Shown here piece after piece: positions 1-8,954 of a stretch of DNA of 64,000 nucleotides. Made by a program: the position numbers and the translations under genes. The notes beneath the pieces were generated by a model. It was not told the origin of the DNA. It saw only the letters and a program-made list of their open reading frames with translations, and ran no database searches. Origin of the DNA: Dokdonia sp. Hel_I_53 (GTDB taxonomy: Bacteria; Bacteroidota; Bacteroidia; Flavobacteriales; Flavobacteriaceae); contig NZ_VISL01000001.1 in the NCBI RefSeq assembly GCF_007827465.1, positions 253,001-317,000 on the forward strand, given 5' to 3'. Positions within the stretch are counted from its first letter, which is position 1. The number at the start of each line of letters is the position of its first letter.

Positions 1-601
1 CTCTTGGGATCTCACCAGTGAATGAATTACTACTTAATTGTAATTCGTTTAAGTTTTTTAAATCTGCAATAGAGCTTGGGATTTTACCTTTCATAAAATT
101 CCCATAAACACTCAACCTCTTAAGGTTTGTGAGATGGCTTAAGTCGTTTGGTAACTCTCCACTTAGTTGATTAAAAAATACATCTAAGTATTCAAGACTC
201 TTCATTTTAAATACTTCTGCAGGAATTGAGCCTATTATTTTATTAATTGATAGATTCAAAATCTTCAGTCCTTTAATTTCAGCCACACCTGGGGGGATGT
301 GACCTATTAAATTATTTTTATGGAGGTTAAGAACTTTTAAAAATTTTAAATTCTTTATGCTATTAGGTAAAGTACCACTTAAGTTATTGTCCTTTAAACC
401 AAGGGCAAGTACATGATCATTCAAAATAGTCACACCCTTCCAATCTGAAGGTTCTTTATTCAGGTCCCAAGAATTAGTCCAGTTATCTCCATTAGTAGCA
501 TTGTAAAGATCAATTAGTGCTTGTTTTTCGCTTTGTGGAATAGCAGCAAAAATAAGTGAAGTAGTAAGTACTAAAATTAAAGTAAGAGTAATTTTCTTCA
601 T
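1..601 (-). CDS. Leucine-rich-repeat secreted protein, cut by the left window edge
   Basis: The frame opens with ATG at 601-599 and runs off the left edge, so only the first 200 residues are visible. Residues 1-19 form a signal peptide (Lys-Lys, hydrophobic core, ends near IFA). Next comes a cap resembling the one in Bacteroidota LRR proteins, with LYNATNGDNWT and a Trp. About five repeats of roughly 23-24 residues then follow the plant-type pattern LxxLxLxxNxxxGxIP (for example LNLHKNNLIGHIP and LQLSSNSFTGEIP). The product is probably exported and binds a protein or glycan; a type IX sorting domain would lie outside the window. No ligand or specific function can be named. Confidence 0.85.
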   Translation of the reverse strand, partial: MKKITLTLILVLTTSLIFAAIPQSEKQALIDLYNATNGDNWTNSWDLNKEPSDWKGVTILNDHVLALGLKDNNLSGTLPNSIKNLKFLKVLNLHKNNLIGHIPPGVAEIKGLKILNLSINKIIGSIPAEVFKMKSLEYLDVFFNQLSGELPNDLSHLTNLKRLSVYGNFMKGKIPSSIADLKNLNELQLSSNSFTGEIPR

Positions 602-784
602 TTGATGGTTGATTATAATTTCATTGCTACTAATGTAGTATCAAAATCAAACCTGACAATAGTTTTATGATATTTATCGACAAAATACATTAAAAATTAA
701 CATTTAAACGTCTAAATTGTGTATTTCGTCGATGATTTTTAGCTTTCTTGAGTCAAATATTAATTTCAAACAATTTTAAAAATA

Positions 785-817
785 AAAAAACCGCCTAAAG
801 AAATCTAGACGGTTTTT
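785..817 (-). terminator. Rho-independent terminator after the OmpA-like lipoprotein gene
   Basis: AAAAACCG at the left pairs with CGGTTTTT at the right, and an inner CTA/TAG extends the stem past one C-A mismatch. The loop is about 8 nt. On the minus strand the stem ends in a T-run, which suits termination of the gene ending at 846. The A/T tails on both sides could also make it work in the other direction. Confidence 0.7.
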
Positions 818-845
818 GAACAATTGTATGTAAAAAAAAATAATA

Positions 846-1718
846 TTATTCTTTTTCTTCTGTTTCAAGATTTTTCATCTCTTCTTCGATCATTGTATAA
901 AACTGATCAATCTTAGGAAGGACATAAATTTTTGTTCTCCTATTGATAGATCTATTTTCTGCGGTACTGTTATCTACAAGCGGTACAAACTCACTACGAC
1001 CGGCTGCAATAAGCTGTGAAGGATTTGCTCCTAACTTTACCAACTCTCTTACAATAGCTGTACTACGCTTCGCACTTAAATCCCAGTTATCTAATAATAT
1101 ACCACCACTATTATAAGGTACGTTATCTGTATGACCTTCTACTAGTGCTTCAAAATTAGGTTTGCTATTAATTACTTTAGAAACCTTACCTAAAATCTCT
1201 GTTGCTCTCGGAGTAATATTGTAGCTACCACTCTTAAAGAGCATCTTATCAGAAAGTGAAATAAATACAACACCTTTTTCTACATTTATTTCTATATCCT
1301 CATCATTAAGACCTACTTCTTTCTTTAAGCTAGTGACTAATGCTAAAGTTACGCTATCCTTTTTTGTAAGTGCATCTTGAAGTCTATTAATTTTAAGATC
1401 TTTTTCTTTTAAACTCTCTAAAGATTTTTCAAGATTAGTAGCACCTTGCTGTGTCAATACAGTTAAGTCTTTAGAACTTTCAATTAAACTATTCTTATCT
1501 TTCTTGAGTTCGGCTAGTCTTTCTTCTAATGACATTACTCTAGTAGTAGCACTTGCTTTTTCTTCTAAACAAGCATTTAGTTTTACGGTAGCAGAGTTGA
1601 GTAAATCCTGTGTTTCTTGTTGTCTCGCCTCAAGTGCTGCATATTCTTTTTTAGAAACGCAAGAGGTTAGAAGTAGGGTGCCGGCGATGCCTGCGATCAA
1701 AAATCGTTTCATATTCAT
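846..1718 (-). CDS. OmpA/MotB-domain outer-membrane lipoprotein with coiled coil
   Basis: About 290 residues. The longest frame begins at 1841, but that extension overlaps the neighbouring glycosyltransferase gene and has no signal sequence. The ATG at 1718 (or 1712, two codons later) gives a clean lipoprotein signal with lipobox LLTSC near residue 21. Residues 25-130 are charged and heptad-like, probably a coiled coil. The C-terminal part is a peptidoglycan-binding OmpA domain with LVEGHTDNVPYN, LSAKRSTAIV and NRSINRRTKI. The likely role is tethering outer membrane to cell wall. The gene has its own terminator at 785-817 and lies 74 bp after the glycosyltransferase stop, on the same strand. 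Confidence 0.88.
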   Translation of the reverse strand: MNMKRFLIAGIAGTLLLTSCVSKKEYAALEARQQETQDLLNSATVKLNACLEEKASATTRVMSLEERLAELKKDKNSLIESSKDLTVLTQQGATNLEKSLESLKEKDLKINRLQDALTKKDSVTLALVTSLKKEVGLNDEDIEINVEKGVVFISLSDKMLFKSGSYNITPRATEILGKVSKVINSKPNFEALVEGHTDNVPYNSGGILLDNWDLSAKRSTAIVRELVKLGANPSQLIAAGRSEFVPLVDNSTAENRSINRRTKIYVLPKIDQFYTMIEEEMKNLETEEKE

Positions 1719-1792
1719 TGTTAATTTTGAATTAAAAAGTAAATGTATAAAAAAGCAGGACGGACCTTTTGAACTTAACACTAATTTAGGTT

Positions 1793-2788
1793 TTAAAGAA
1801 AGTCTTTGTACGTGCGCTTTTGCGAAATAAAATAGCTCCACACAATTGAAAAAATAGTGGCATACTTCATTTTGTGTTTTAGATTCACTCTATCTACCAT
1901 AAAGCTAGGTAAATAATAATAAAAACTAAGATGTGCTCTAAGAATTGCTATCATATGTTTTGGTTTGCCTTCTATTAAAAATTTAAAACCAGCTATGCCA
2001 TCTAAAACAAGCCTCGATATGACAATAAATAAGGCTTTTATCCCCTTAACATTTTTAACGATATTAAAAAGCGTATTTCTAAAATTATAAAATGTTTTTT
2101 GTGCATTTGCAGTAGCAAGCGTAGCTCCACCTACATGAAGGACTTCACTATCTCCACAAGCTATAATTTTCTTGCCACTATTTTTAATACGCCAGCAGAG
2201 GTCAATTTCCTCTTGATGAGCAAAAAAACGTTCATCGAGTCCGCCCACCTGCCAAAAATCTAATGCCCTAATAAACAAACAGGCTCCACTTGCCCATTGC
2301 ACTTCTATCGTGTCATCGTATTGTCCAAGGTCTTTTTCGCAGTAATCAAAGATTCTACCTCTACAAAAGGGATAACCAAAGCTATCTAAAAACCCACCAG
2401 CAGCTCCAGCATATTCAAAATAGCTTGGCTTTTTGTAATCTTTAATTTTTGGTTGTGCAGCGCCTATCGTCGGGTTCTTAAACAACTTTATCATAGGTTC
2501 TAACCAACCTTGTCCAACTTTTATATCACTATTAAGTAGCACGTAGACATCACTTTCTATAAAGACGAGCCCATCATTATACCCTTTTGCATACCCACCG
2601 TTTTCACTATTTTGAATCACAGTAACTGATGGGAAATGAGCATGGATATAATTTACAGAGTTATCTGTACTTGCGTTATCTATAACATAAACTTCTGCCA
2701 GAGGTTCGCTATGACTCACCACTGTACCTAGAAATTGCTCAAGTAGACTTTTTCCATTCCAATTTAGTATGACAATAGCAATTTTCAC
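1793..2788 (-). CDS. Family 2 glycosyltransferase (GT-A fold)
   Basis: 331 residues. The N-terminus shows the GT2 nucleotide-sugar fold: VILNWNG at residues 6-12, IDNASTDNS at 36-44 and LLNSD at about 84-88 (the DxD-equivalent position). Further on, GLDERFFAHQEEIDLCWR carries the usual acceptor-side acidic motif. The C-terminal 80 residues are basic and partly hydrophobic, suggesting peripheral attachment to the inner membrane. This subfamily often resembles rhamnosyltransferases acting on O-antigen or other surface glycans. The sugar and acceptor cannot be told from sequence, and no polysaccharide cluster surrounds it. Confidence 0.88.
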   Translation of the reverse strand: MKIAIVILNWNGKSLLEQFLGTVVSHSEPLAEVYVIDNASTDNSVNYIHAHFPSVTVIQNSENGGYAKGYNDGLVFIESDVYVLLNSDIKVGQGWLEPMIKLFKNPTIGAAQPKIKDYKKPSYFEYAGAAGGFLDSFGYPFCRGRIFDYCEKDLGQYDDTIEVQWASGACLFIRALDFWQVGGLDERFFAHQEEIDLCWRIKNSGKKIIACGDSEVLHVGGATLATANAQKTFYNFRNTLFNIVKNVKGIKALFIVISRLVLDGIAGFKFLIEGKPKHMIAILRAHLSFYYYLPSFMVDRVNLKHKMKYATIFSIVWSYFISQKRTYKDFL

Positions 2789-2841
2789 AATATAAATTAA
2801 AGAGTTTTTATTTAGTAATTTTAATTAGTGTATTCATATTC

Positions 2842-3291
2842 TTAAGAATGCTTAAAATCAGGTAGGCTTCTTAAAAAATGATACATTTCATGTCTATAAT
2901 TTAGTTCACAATAATAGTGTAAAAGTCCATTTGTAACCATTAAATAATCTGCATTAAGAGTTAGATTATACCTTGCAATTTGATCAAATGCTTTTTGGTC
3001 AATAGTTACACTTGGAGCCTTACATTCTACAATAAGAAATAAACTTCCATCAGGTTTATAAAGCACAATATCATAGCGCTTACGTGTAGTACCCACTTTA
3101 ATTTGTTTTTCTACATTAAGTAAACTCAAAGGATATTTTTTATCTTGTAATAAGAATTGAATTACATGTTGTCTTACCCACTCCTCTGGGGTGAGGACTA
3201 AGAATCTTTTGCGTACGACATCAAATATAAACGTTTTGTTTTCGCTATTTTTGAGCCTGAAGGAATATGCTGGAAATGCAAGTTGTTGCAT
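2842..3291 (-). CDS. HsdR N-terminal-domain (PD-(D/E)XK-like) protein
   Basis: 149 residues. This matches the stand-alone proteins with a type I restriction enzyme R-subunit N-terminal domain (HSDR_N_2) found across Bacteroidota. The candidate nuclease core is an Asp in RYDIVLYKPDG followed by LIVECKAP, giving D...ExK. No helicase domain is present and no hsdM or hsdS gene is nearby, so this is not a complete type I system. It is divergent from holA with a 37-bp gap, which hints at a link with DNA maintenance. Nuclease activity is inferred from the motif. Confidence 0.75.
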   Translation of the reverse strand: MQQLAFPAYSFRLKNSENKTFIFDVVRKRFLVLTPEEWVRQHVIQFLLQDKKYPLSLLNVEKQIKVGTTRKRYDIVLYKPDGSLFLIVECKAPSVTIDQKAFDQIARYNLTLNADYLMVTNGLLHYYCELNYRHEMYHFLRSLPDFKHS

Positions 3292-3328
3292 ACTACAATA
3301 GTACTATTTCTTATTTCAAAAGCCAAAG

Positions 3329-4333
3329 GTGGAGCACGCAAAAAACATCGTCGCAGATATTAAAAAAGGAGTTATTAAACCTATTTATTTTCTAAGTGGG
3401 GAGGAACCCTATTTTATTGACCAGATAACGAATTATATAGAGCAAAATGTTCTCTCTGAATCAGAGAAAGGTTTTAATCAGATGGTGCTCTATGGTAGAG
3501 ATGTAACTATTGACGATATTGTGAGTAATGCAAAACGTTATCCTATGATGGCAGAGCGACAAGTGATCATAGTTAAAGAAGCACAAGACCTCTCGCGTAC
3601 TATTGAAAAGCTTGTGACATATGTAGAAAACCCGCAACCTACAACAGTACTTGTACTAGCCTACAAGTATAAAAAGCTAGATAAGCGTAAAGGACTAGCA
3701 AAGTCACTAAAAAAACACGGAATACTTTACGAAAACAAAAAACTTTATGAGAATAAAGTTGGGGATTGGATTCGTAATGTTTTAATTGATCAAGGCTACC
3801 ATATTCAACCTAAGGCTGCACAAATGCTTGTTGACTACTTAGGTAATGATTTGAGCAAAGTAGTTAACGAGCTCAATAAATTAATGCTCATTCTTCCTAA
3901 GGGGAGTGACATCACTCCACAGTCCATAGAAGAAAATATCGGGATAAGTAAGGACTTTAATATTTTTGAATTACGTAAGGCAATAGGAGAGAAGGATATT
4001 GTTAAGGCACAACGTATTGCACAATATTTTTCTCAAAATCCAAAAGACAATCCATTAGTTCTTACAGTTGGACAAGTATTCAGTCTATTTTCAAACGTGA
4101 TGAAGTACCATGGACTGCCCCAAAAAGATAAGGCTACCGTAGCAAAAGTATTAGGGATATCTCCATTTTTTGTGGGAGAGTACGTAACTGCGGCTCGCAA
4201 TTATCCTATGAAAAAAGTGAGTGCTTGTATAGCTATGATTCGAGAAGTAGATGTAAAAAGCAAAGGAGTAGGGGCTAGCGCTTTTGCTAGCAATGATTTA
4301 CTCAAAGAGCTTTTAGTGAAAATAATGAATTAA
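3329..4333 (+). CDS. holA: DNA polymerase III subunit delta
   Basis: 334 residues, normal for HolA. The start is GTG at 3329; an in-frame TAG at 3299 rules out any earlier start. The N-terminal domain has PIYFLSGEEPYFIDQI, typical of delta (degenerate P-loop, AAA+-like). MVLYGRDVTIDDIVSNAKRYPMMAERQVIIV is the family's conserved block, quoted here only as a landmark in two parts: MVLYGRDV and RYPMMAERQVIIV. The C-terminal collar domain ends in the usual helical LKELLVKI. Delta opens the sliding clamp within the clamp-loader complex. The tau/gamma partner dnaX is also in this window, near 51 kb. Confidence 0.93.
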   Translation: MEHAKNIVADIKKGVIKPIYFLSGEEPYFIDQITNYIEQNVLSESEKGFNQMVLYGRDVTIDDIVSNAKRYPMMAERQVIIVKEAQDLSRTIEKLVTYVENPQPTTVLVLAYKYKKLDKRKGLAKSLKKHGILYENKKLYENKVGDWIRNVLIDQGYHIQPKAAQMLVDYLGNDLSKVVNELNKLMLILPKGSDITPQSIEENIGISKDFNIFELRKAIGEKDIVKAQRIAQYFSQNPKDNPLVLTVGQVFSLFSNVMKYHGLPQKDKATVAKVLGISPFFVGEYVTAARNYPMKKVSACIAMIREVDVKSKGVGASAFASNDLLKELLVKIMN

Positions 4334-4377
4334 GTTTCTGTACACTACACTATTTTATAGATCTGGCTTACCTATCT

Positions 4378-4758
4378 TTATTTAATTGCAATAGCCGAAA
4401 TTTCTACATTAACATATTTAGGTAAATTAGCCACTTCTACTGTCTCACGAGCAGGAGCAGTTTCTTCATTAAAATACTTACCATAAACAGTATTTATTTT
4501 GCTAAAATTTTCCATATCACTAATGAAAATAGTGGTTTTAACCACATTTTCAAAGGTCATGTCTGCTGCCGTTAATATTGCTTTCAAGCTTTCCATGACA
4601 AGTGTTGTTTCTTCAGAAATACTTCCTTTTAATAATTCTCCAGTGGCAGGGATTATAGCAATTTGGCCGCTTGTATATAATGTGCCGTTAATAAGGGTCG
4701 CTTGGTTATAAGGTCCAATAGGAGCAGGGGCATCTAGGGTGGTAATTATTTTTTTCAT
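4378..4758 (-). CDS. ridA: RidA family reactive-intermediate deaminase
   Basis: 126 residues from ATG at 4758. The longest frame starts 96 bp further upstream only because the palindrome at 4777-4794 has no stop codons; MKKIITTLDAPAPIGPYNQA is the family N-terminus. RidA hydrolyses reactive enamine and imine intermediates such as 2-aminoacrylate made by PLP enzymes. Diagnostic features are PIGPYNQA, YTSGQIAI, and the C-terminal APARETVEVANLP containing the catalytic-site Arg, with a Glu in the last strand. It lies 49 bp downstream of the lptD stop on the same strand, so the two may be cotranscribed. It converges with holA. Confidence 0.9.
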   Translation of the reverse strand: MKKIITTLDAPAPIGPYNQATLINGTLYTSGQIAIIPATGELLKGSISEETTLVMESLKAILTAADMTFENVVKTTIFISDMENFSKINTVYGKYFNEETAPARETVEVANLPKYVNVEISAIAIK

Positions 4759-4776
4759 AAGAGAAATTTTGATATC

Positions 4777-4794
4777 ACGCTTTCGCGAAAGCGT
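4777..4794. repeat. Iterated palindrome, intergenic, 18-bp symmetric form
   Basis: ACGCTTTCGCGAAAGCGT, the 14-bp core with two further symmetric bases each side. It lies between the stop of lptD and the start of ridA. Confidence 0.97.
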
Positions 4795-4807
4795 ATAAAG
4801 ATACAAT

Positions 4808-7627
4808 CTATAAACGCTGATCTGGCGTTCTACGCTTATCGTATTTAATATCACTCAATAGGTTTCCAGAAATACCAATAAAGAAGTTCCAAGAGGTACG
4901 ACTTGTATTTGCATTTACTGGCGGAACCCAGCTAAAGCGCATATTCCAACTCTGAAGATCACGTGCAAAATTTAAAGAAGTGTATGTAATGCCTGGATTT
5001 GCAAAATCGTAGCCTGTAGAGCCTCCTACAGTCCATCTATTTCCTAGTTTAATATCGCCACTCACCACTAGAGAATGGCTTGTTATTTCATCCTGCCTAG
5101 CAGTATTAGAATAGCCTACTTGATAGCCAAATCTTAAATTCCAAGGAATTTTAAATCTATAAAATTGAACTTCTTTTTCTTCTTCTTCTTTAGGGTCTCT
5201 CGTACCTATATTTTCGTTTCCAGTAATATCTACTCCCTTTCCAAACAAATCATCTGGACGTCCACCGGCGGCAAACGTTTCATTTTCTGTGCGATCTGTA
5301 TTTTCTCCAGGCTCATCTCCTCCTTTTTCAAAATCTCTACTTGAGAAACTATAACCAAAACTAGCCTGTCCAGCGGTCCACCTAAAGAGGCTACCACCAT
5401 TTTGAATATTTAATTTTTCAATACGCCTATTAGAACTGTTTAGTGCATACAAGTCTAAGGCTGCACTGAAATTAATGTCTAGCTTGTCCTGTATTATAGG
5501 GATAGATCCATTTATACCTATTGGTGATAATTTCAAACCATCGGCAGCAAAATTGTAGGATGTACGTATGTTTAAGTTATTAATGAGTTTTATCTTCTTG
5601 GGTTCTGTAGCCGTACTATCACGATCTTTTACCTTGGCCTCTAGCGTATTTGCAAGTGATAATGAGATAGAGTTAGAAATACGATTACCAGGAGCCCCAA
5701 AAAATCCATTGTCAAAACGAGAATATTCAACATCGATTGTCTCTGGATTAGTATTGTCTATTTGGGTAGGATCCAGTCTCTCATAACTTGTATAAAATTG
5801 ATCAAAAGCAGGCGTATATGACCAGCTTAGAGAAGGGCGTATCACATGGCGTATCGTTTGTATTTTACTCCCTTCTTTAAAATTAAACGTACCATAAACA
5901 GTAGTACCTAAACTTAAACCACCACGATACGTCCTAAATGCATCAAAACCGTTAATAGTATCTATCACCTCAGTTTGAGTGCGTTCGTCATAGTTTTTGT
6001 CGATCGTTTTAAACACCCAGCTCTCTTCAAAGTTTGCACTTGCTGAGGCACTGATATAGTTAAAGAGCTTAAAGTTAGTAGCAATTGGGATATTATGACG
6101 TATTCCACTTTGACCGTCTTCAAACATAGCAGCAGTAAAAAATTCGCTATCTGTAGTTCTGTATCGATTATCTGCATTTACAGAGTAACTCAGGTTTACA
6201 TTATCAATAAGCCCTTTCTTTGATCCAGATTTACCAGCAAATGGATAAATACGATCTATACTAAGTTGAGCGCTTGGTAAAGACATATTTATAGTCTCGG
6301 TTTGTGAGTTTTGACTGTGTGTTGCAGCCACGGTAAAGTTAATAGGAGTTACTCCAGGAAATGTACGAGAGTAGGATATAGAGGAACTAAAGTTGTTGTT
6401 GAGGAAATTCCCCGTGTTAGATTGATTTAAAGACTGTCTATAAAAATTACTACTTCCTAGGTTTACAGAGGCAGAAAACCTACTATTAGGACTTGATTTA
6501 GTATCTTGACTATGATTCCAACGTATATTATAGGTGTTAGTTTCACTAAAATCAGGTAGACCTCGTTCACTAAATAAAATACGCTCAGAATTAAAACTGA
6601 AGCGACCACTAAATTTATAGCGCACCTTATACTCTGTATCTGCTCTAAAGGCGTAACTGCCATTAGTATAATAATCACCTGTGAGTGCTAGATCAAAATA
6701 ATCACTTAACGCAAAATAATAGCCACCATTTTGCAGAGAATAACCGCGCTCATTTGATTCATTAAAACTTGGTATCAAAAATCCAGAAACGCTTCTTTCT
6801 TTTTCCATTGGGAAAAAAGCAAACGGAATTCCTATAGGAGTTGGAACATCTGCGATGTACATATTTGTAAGCCCTGCAACTAGCTTTTTACCTGGAACAA
6901 ATTTTACTCGGCGCGCATAAAAGTAATATTCTGGGTCATCTAGATCTTCTGCAGTTGTAATTTTTACATTACTCATAAAAACGACAGAGTCATTTACACG
7001 TTTACTACGTTCTGCTTTGAGATTAATTTGTTGTCCCCCAGCCCCTTCAACTCTGGATCCATATATAAGTGCTCGCTGTGTGTCAAAATTAAATTTAATA
7101 GAGTCTGGTTGCACTTCATTAGCACCTTGAACAAATACTGGTATTTGTGAATAATTTCCAGCAGAGTCTTTTATACCCTTTGCAAGTACTGTATTAGTTT
7201 GATAATCTAACACAATTTCACCAGCATTGATTTTCATATCTTCATAGACAACCTCTGCTTCGTTATATAAGAATATCTTTTTAAGGCGTTGTGAGATGCG
7301 TTCGTAATCTTTTGCTTTATAAGTTACTTTATCAGTAAGACGCTCTTGTTTTTTACGCGTTGAATCTTGATCTGGAGTTGATTCTGCTACTTGTAGCGAG
7401 TCTGTAGCAACATCAGAACTACCACGAGTAGCTATCAGAGAACCTTTTGCGTAGGACTGTTGTTTTAAATCTGGATTTTTATCGTTAGTGATTGCAGGCA
7501 CTACACGAGTGGTACTGGTATCTTTTTTGGCATTGTTATTGGATTCATTGTCTTGACCTAAAGCTGTTGCTTGGGTGAATAGGCATAAGCCAATGAGAAT
7601 AAGAAAAAATGCAGTTTTTGTTTGCAA
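4808..7627 (-). CDS. lptD: LPS-assembly outer-membrane translocon protein LptD
   Basis: 939 residues. An N-terminal signal peptide (hydrophobic core to about residue 24, ending near ALGQ) is followed by a low-complexity Asp/Thr/Ser-rich stretch to about 95. A periplasmic OstA/LptD-type beta-jellyroll region follows (for example YNEAEVVYEDMKINAGEIVL and QINLKAERSKRVNDS). The remaining roughly 650 residues are alternating aromatic/polar strands of a large beta-barrel (PFAFFPMEKERSVSGFLIPSF is a conserved entry point). LptD inserts LPS in the outer leaflet. The length fits Bacteroidota LptD. The gene is divergent from the amidase gene with a candidate -7 element at 7671-7678. Confidence 0.88.
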   Translation of the reverse strand: MQTKTAFFLILIGLCLFTQATALGQDNESNNNAKKDTSTTRVVPAITNDKNPDLKQQSYAKGSLIATRGSSDVATDSLQVAESTPDQDSTRKKQERLTDKVTYKAKDYERISQRLKKIFLYNEAEVVYEDMKINAGEIVLDYQTNTVLAKGIKDSAGNYSQIPVFVQGANEVQPDSIKFNFDTQRALIYGSRVEGAGGQQINLKAERSKRVNDSVVFMSNVKITTAEDLDDPEYYFYARRVKFVPGKKLVAGLTNMYIADVPTPIGIPFAFFPMEKERSVSGFLIPSFNESNERGYSLQNGGYYFALSDYFDLALTGDYYTNGSYAFRADTEYKVRYKFSGRFSFNSERILFSERGLPDFSETNTYNIRWNHSQDTKSSPNSRFSASVNLGSSNFYRQSLNQSNTGNFLNNNFSSSISYSRTFPGVTPINFTVAATHSQNSQTETINMSLPSAQLSIDRIYPFAGKSGSKKGLIDNVNLSYSVNADNRYRTTDSEFFTAAMFEDGQSGIRHNIPIATNFKLFNYISASASANFEESWVFKTIDKNYDERTQTEVIDTINGFDAFRTYRGGLSLGTTVYGTFNFKEGSKIQTIRHVIRPSLSWSYTPAFDQFYTSYERLDPTQIDNTNPETIDVEYSRFDNGFFGAPGNRISNSISLSLANTLEAKVKDRDSTATEPKKIKLINNLNIRTSYNFAADGLKLSPIGINGSIPIIQDKLDINFSAALDLYALNSSNRRIEKLNIQNGGSLFRWTAGQASFGYSFSSRDFEKGGDEPGENTDRTENETFAAGGRPDDLFGKGVDITGNENIGTRDPKEEEEKEVQFYRFKIPWNLRFGYQVGYSNTARQDEITSHSLVVSGDIKLGNRWTVGGSTGYDFANPGITYTSLNFARDLQSWNMRFSWVPPVNANTSRTSWNFFIGISGNLLSDIKYDKRRTPDQRL

Positions 7628-7638
7628 TGCGATTAGCC

Positions 7639-7646
7639 TATTTTTG
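7639..7646 (+). promoter_or_regulatory. Possible -7 element toward the amidase gene
   Basis: TATTTTTG matches TAnnTTTG on the plus strand in the 177-bp divergent region. It lies about 160 bp before the amidase start, which would give a long leader, and no -33 TTG is evident. Weak support. Confidence 0.2.
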
Positions 7647-7670
7647 TACGGAGTGCCTCAATTCAAATGC

Positions 7671-7678
7671 CAAAATTA
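7671..7678 (-). promoter_or_regulatory. Candidate -7 promoter element of lptD
   Basis: CAAAATTA on the plus strand reads TAATTTTG on the minus strand, matching the Bacteroidota -7 consensus TAnnTTTG. It sits 44 bp upstream of the lptD ATG, giving a leader of roughly 35-40 nt. No clear TTG lies at the expected -33 distance, so support is moderate. Confidence 0.35.
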
Positions 7679-7804
7679 CGTTATTTTTTTTCGGATAGAA
7701 ATGAATACACGTATTTTTAAAATTATGGAGCTATCTATTTTGCTTCATAATATTGAAACGAATTTAAAACCTAACGATCGTAAGACTAAGATTTGATATA
7801 AAGG

Positions 7805-8941
7805 ATGCGTAAAAAAAATAATTTTAATATATATTTAACTATTTTACTTCTCGCAGGAAGTTTAATTCATTCCGCTTTCGCGAAAGCGCAAACTAAGCAG
7901 CGAGAAAAGTTTAAAATTGTATTAGATGCTGGTCATGGTGGGAAAGATAGCGGAAATCGAGGTAATGGATATTATGAAAAAAACATTGCCCTCAATGTTG
8001 TTTTGGCAATAGGGGGTCAATTAGAACAACTCGATGATGTAGAAGTGATTTATACACGTAAGAAAGATGTCTTTCTAGAGTTGTGGGAACGAGCAGATAT
8101 CGCAAATAACTCTAACGCTGATCTTTTTATAAGTGTGCATTGTAACTCACATTCATCCCAAGCAAAAGGTACCGAGACCTTCGTTTTAGGTATAGGAGGA
8201 AATGCAAAGAACATGGCAATTGCAAAAAAGGAAAACTCTGTGATTTTGCTTGAGGACAATTATGAAAAGCGGTATGCTGGTTTTGATCCTAACAAGCCTG
8301 AGACTTCTATTGGCTTAGAATTGATGCAGGAAGAATATTTAGATCAGAGTATTAATCTCGCCAGTTTTATAGAAAATGAATTCACTAGCACTGTTAAGAG
8401 ATCAAGTCGAGGAGTCAAGCAGGCAATTTTTTGGGTTTTACATAGATCAGTAATGCCTAGCGTTCTTATAGAAACTGGTTTCTTAACTAATAATGAAGAA
8501 GGTAGATTTCTTAACTCTAAAAACGGTCAAGAGAAAATGGCCAGTGCTATTTCTAAAGCGGTTGTAAATTATAAGGAAAGTATACAGGCTGTAGAGCGAG
8601 TGGCTTTGATACAAAAGGAAGCACAAACCTCAATTGAGCCTATTGAAAATGAGACTGCTATCGTAGATAAACCTATTTCTACACCTGGCATTACATTTAA
8701 AGTTCAGGTCGCTGCTAGCAAGACCATGCTAGAAACGCAACCTTACAATTTTAAACAACTTATCAATGTTACCCGTGTAAGAGACAATAACTTTTATAAA
8801 TATTACTATAAGTCTACAAATGACTATGCGCAAGCTAGAAAATACTTAGAGGAGGCTAAGCTCGCGGGATATGAAGAGGCATTTATTGTTTCTTTTAATG
8901 AGCAAAATATTAAAGTCCCACTTAATCAAGTGTTAAATTAG
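7805..8941 (+). CDS. N-acetylmuramoyl-L-alanine amidase (Amidase_3) with SPOR-like tail
   Basis: 378 residues. A signal peptide ends at AFAKAQ, and those residues are encoded by the palindrome at 7873. The Amidase_3 zinc domain covers about 35-250: LDAGHGGKDSG supplies the first His, a Glu follows in GYYEKNIALN, ISVHCNSH supplies the second His, and VLIETGFLTN contains the catalytic Glu. Residues 300-378 (FKVQVAASK, then aromatic-rich segments and a final strand) look like a SPOR or SPOR-like septal peptidoglycan-binding domain. The enzyme cleaves the amide between MurNAc and the stem peptide during cell separation. The mlaD gene follows after a 66-bp gap that contains a hairpin. Confidence 0.9.
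   Translation: MRKKNNFNIYLTILLLAGSLIHSAFAKAQTKQREKFKIVLDAGHGGKDSGNRGNGYYEKNIALNVVLAIGGQLEQLDDVEVIYTRKKDVFLELWERADIANNSNADLFISVHCNSHSSQAKGTETFVLGIGGNAKNMAIAKKENSVILLEDNYEKRYAGFDPNKPETSIGLELMQEEYLDQSINLASFIENEFTSTVKRSSRGVKQAIFWVLHRSVMPSVLIETGFLTNNEEGRFLNSKNGQEKMASAISKAVVNYKESIQAVERVALIQKEAQTSIEPIENETAIVDKPISTPGITFKVQVAASKTMLETQPYNFKQLINVTRVRDNNFYKYYYKSTNDYAQARKYLEEAKLAGYEEAFIVSFNEQNIKVPLNQVLN
7874..7887. repeat. Iterated palindrome inside the amidase gene
   Basis: Exact 14-mer GCTTTCGCGAAAGC, read in frame as Ala-Phe-Ala-Lys-Ala at the end of the signal peptide. Confidence 0.97.
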
Positions 8942-8954
8942 TCTTATTCCTAAG

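Noticed and set aside
1719..1841. N-terminal extension of the OmpA-like gene
   Set aside because: It overlaps the glycosyltransferase stop region, starts near a degenerate palindrome-like stretch at 1815-1828, and hides a normal lipoprotein signal that begins at 1718.
2842..3291. Complete type I restriction-modification system
   Set aside because: Only an HsdR_N-like domain is present; there is no helicase, hsdM or hsdS in the neighbourhood.
4759..4854. N-terminal extension of ridA across the palindrome
   Set aside because: The family start is MKKIITTLDAP at 4758. The extension is open only because the palindrome has no stop codon in any frame.
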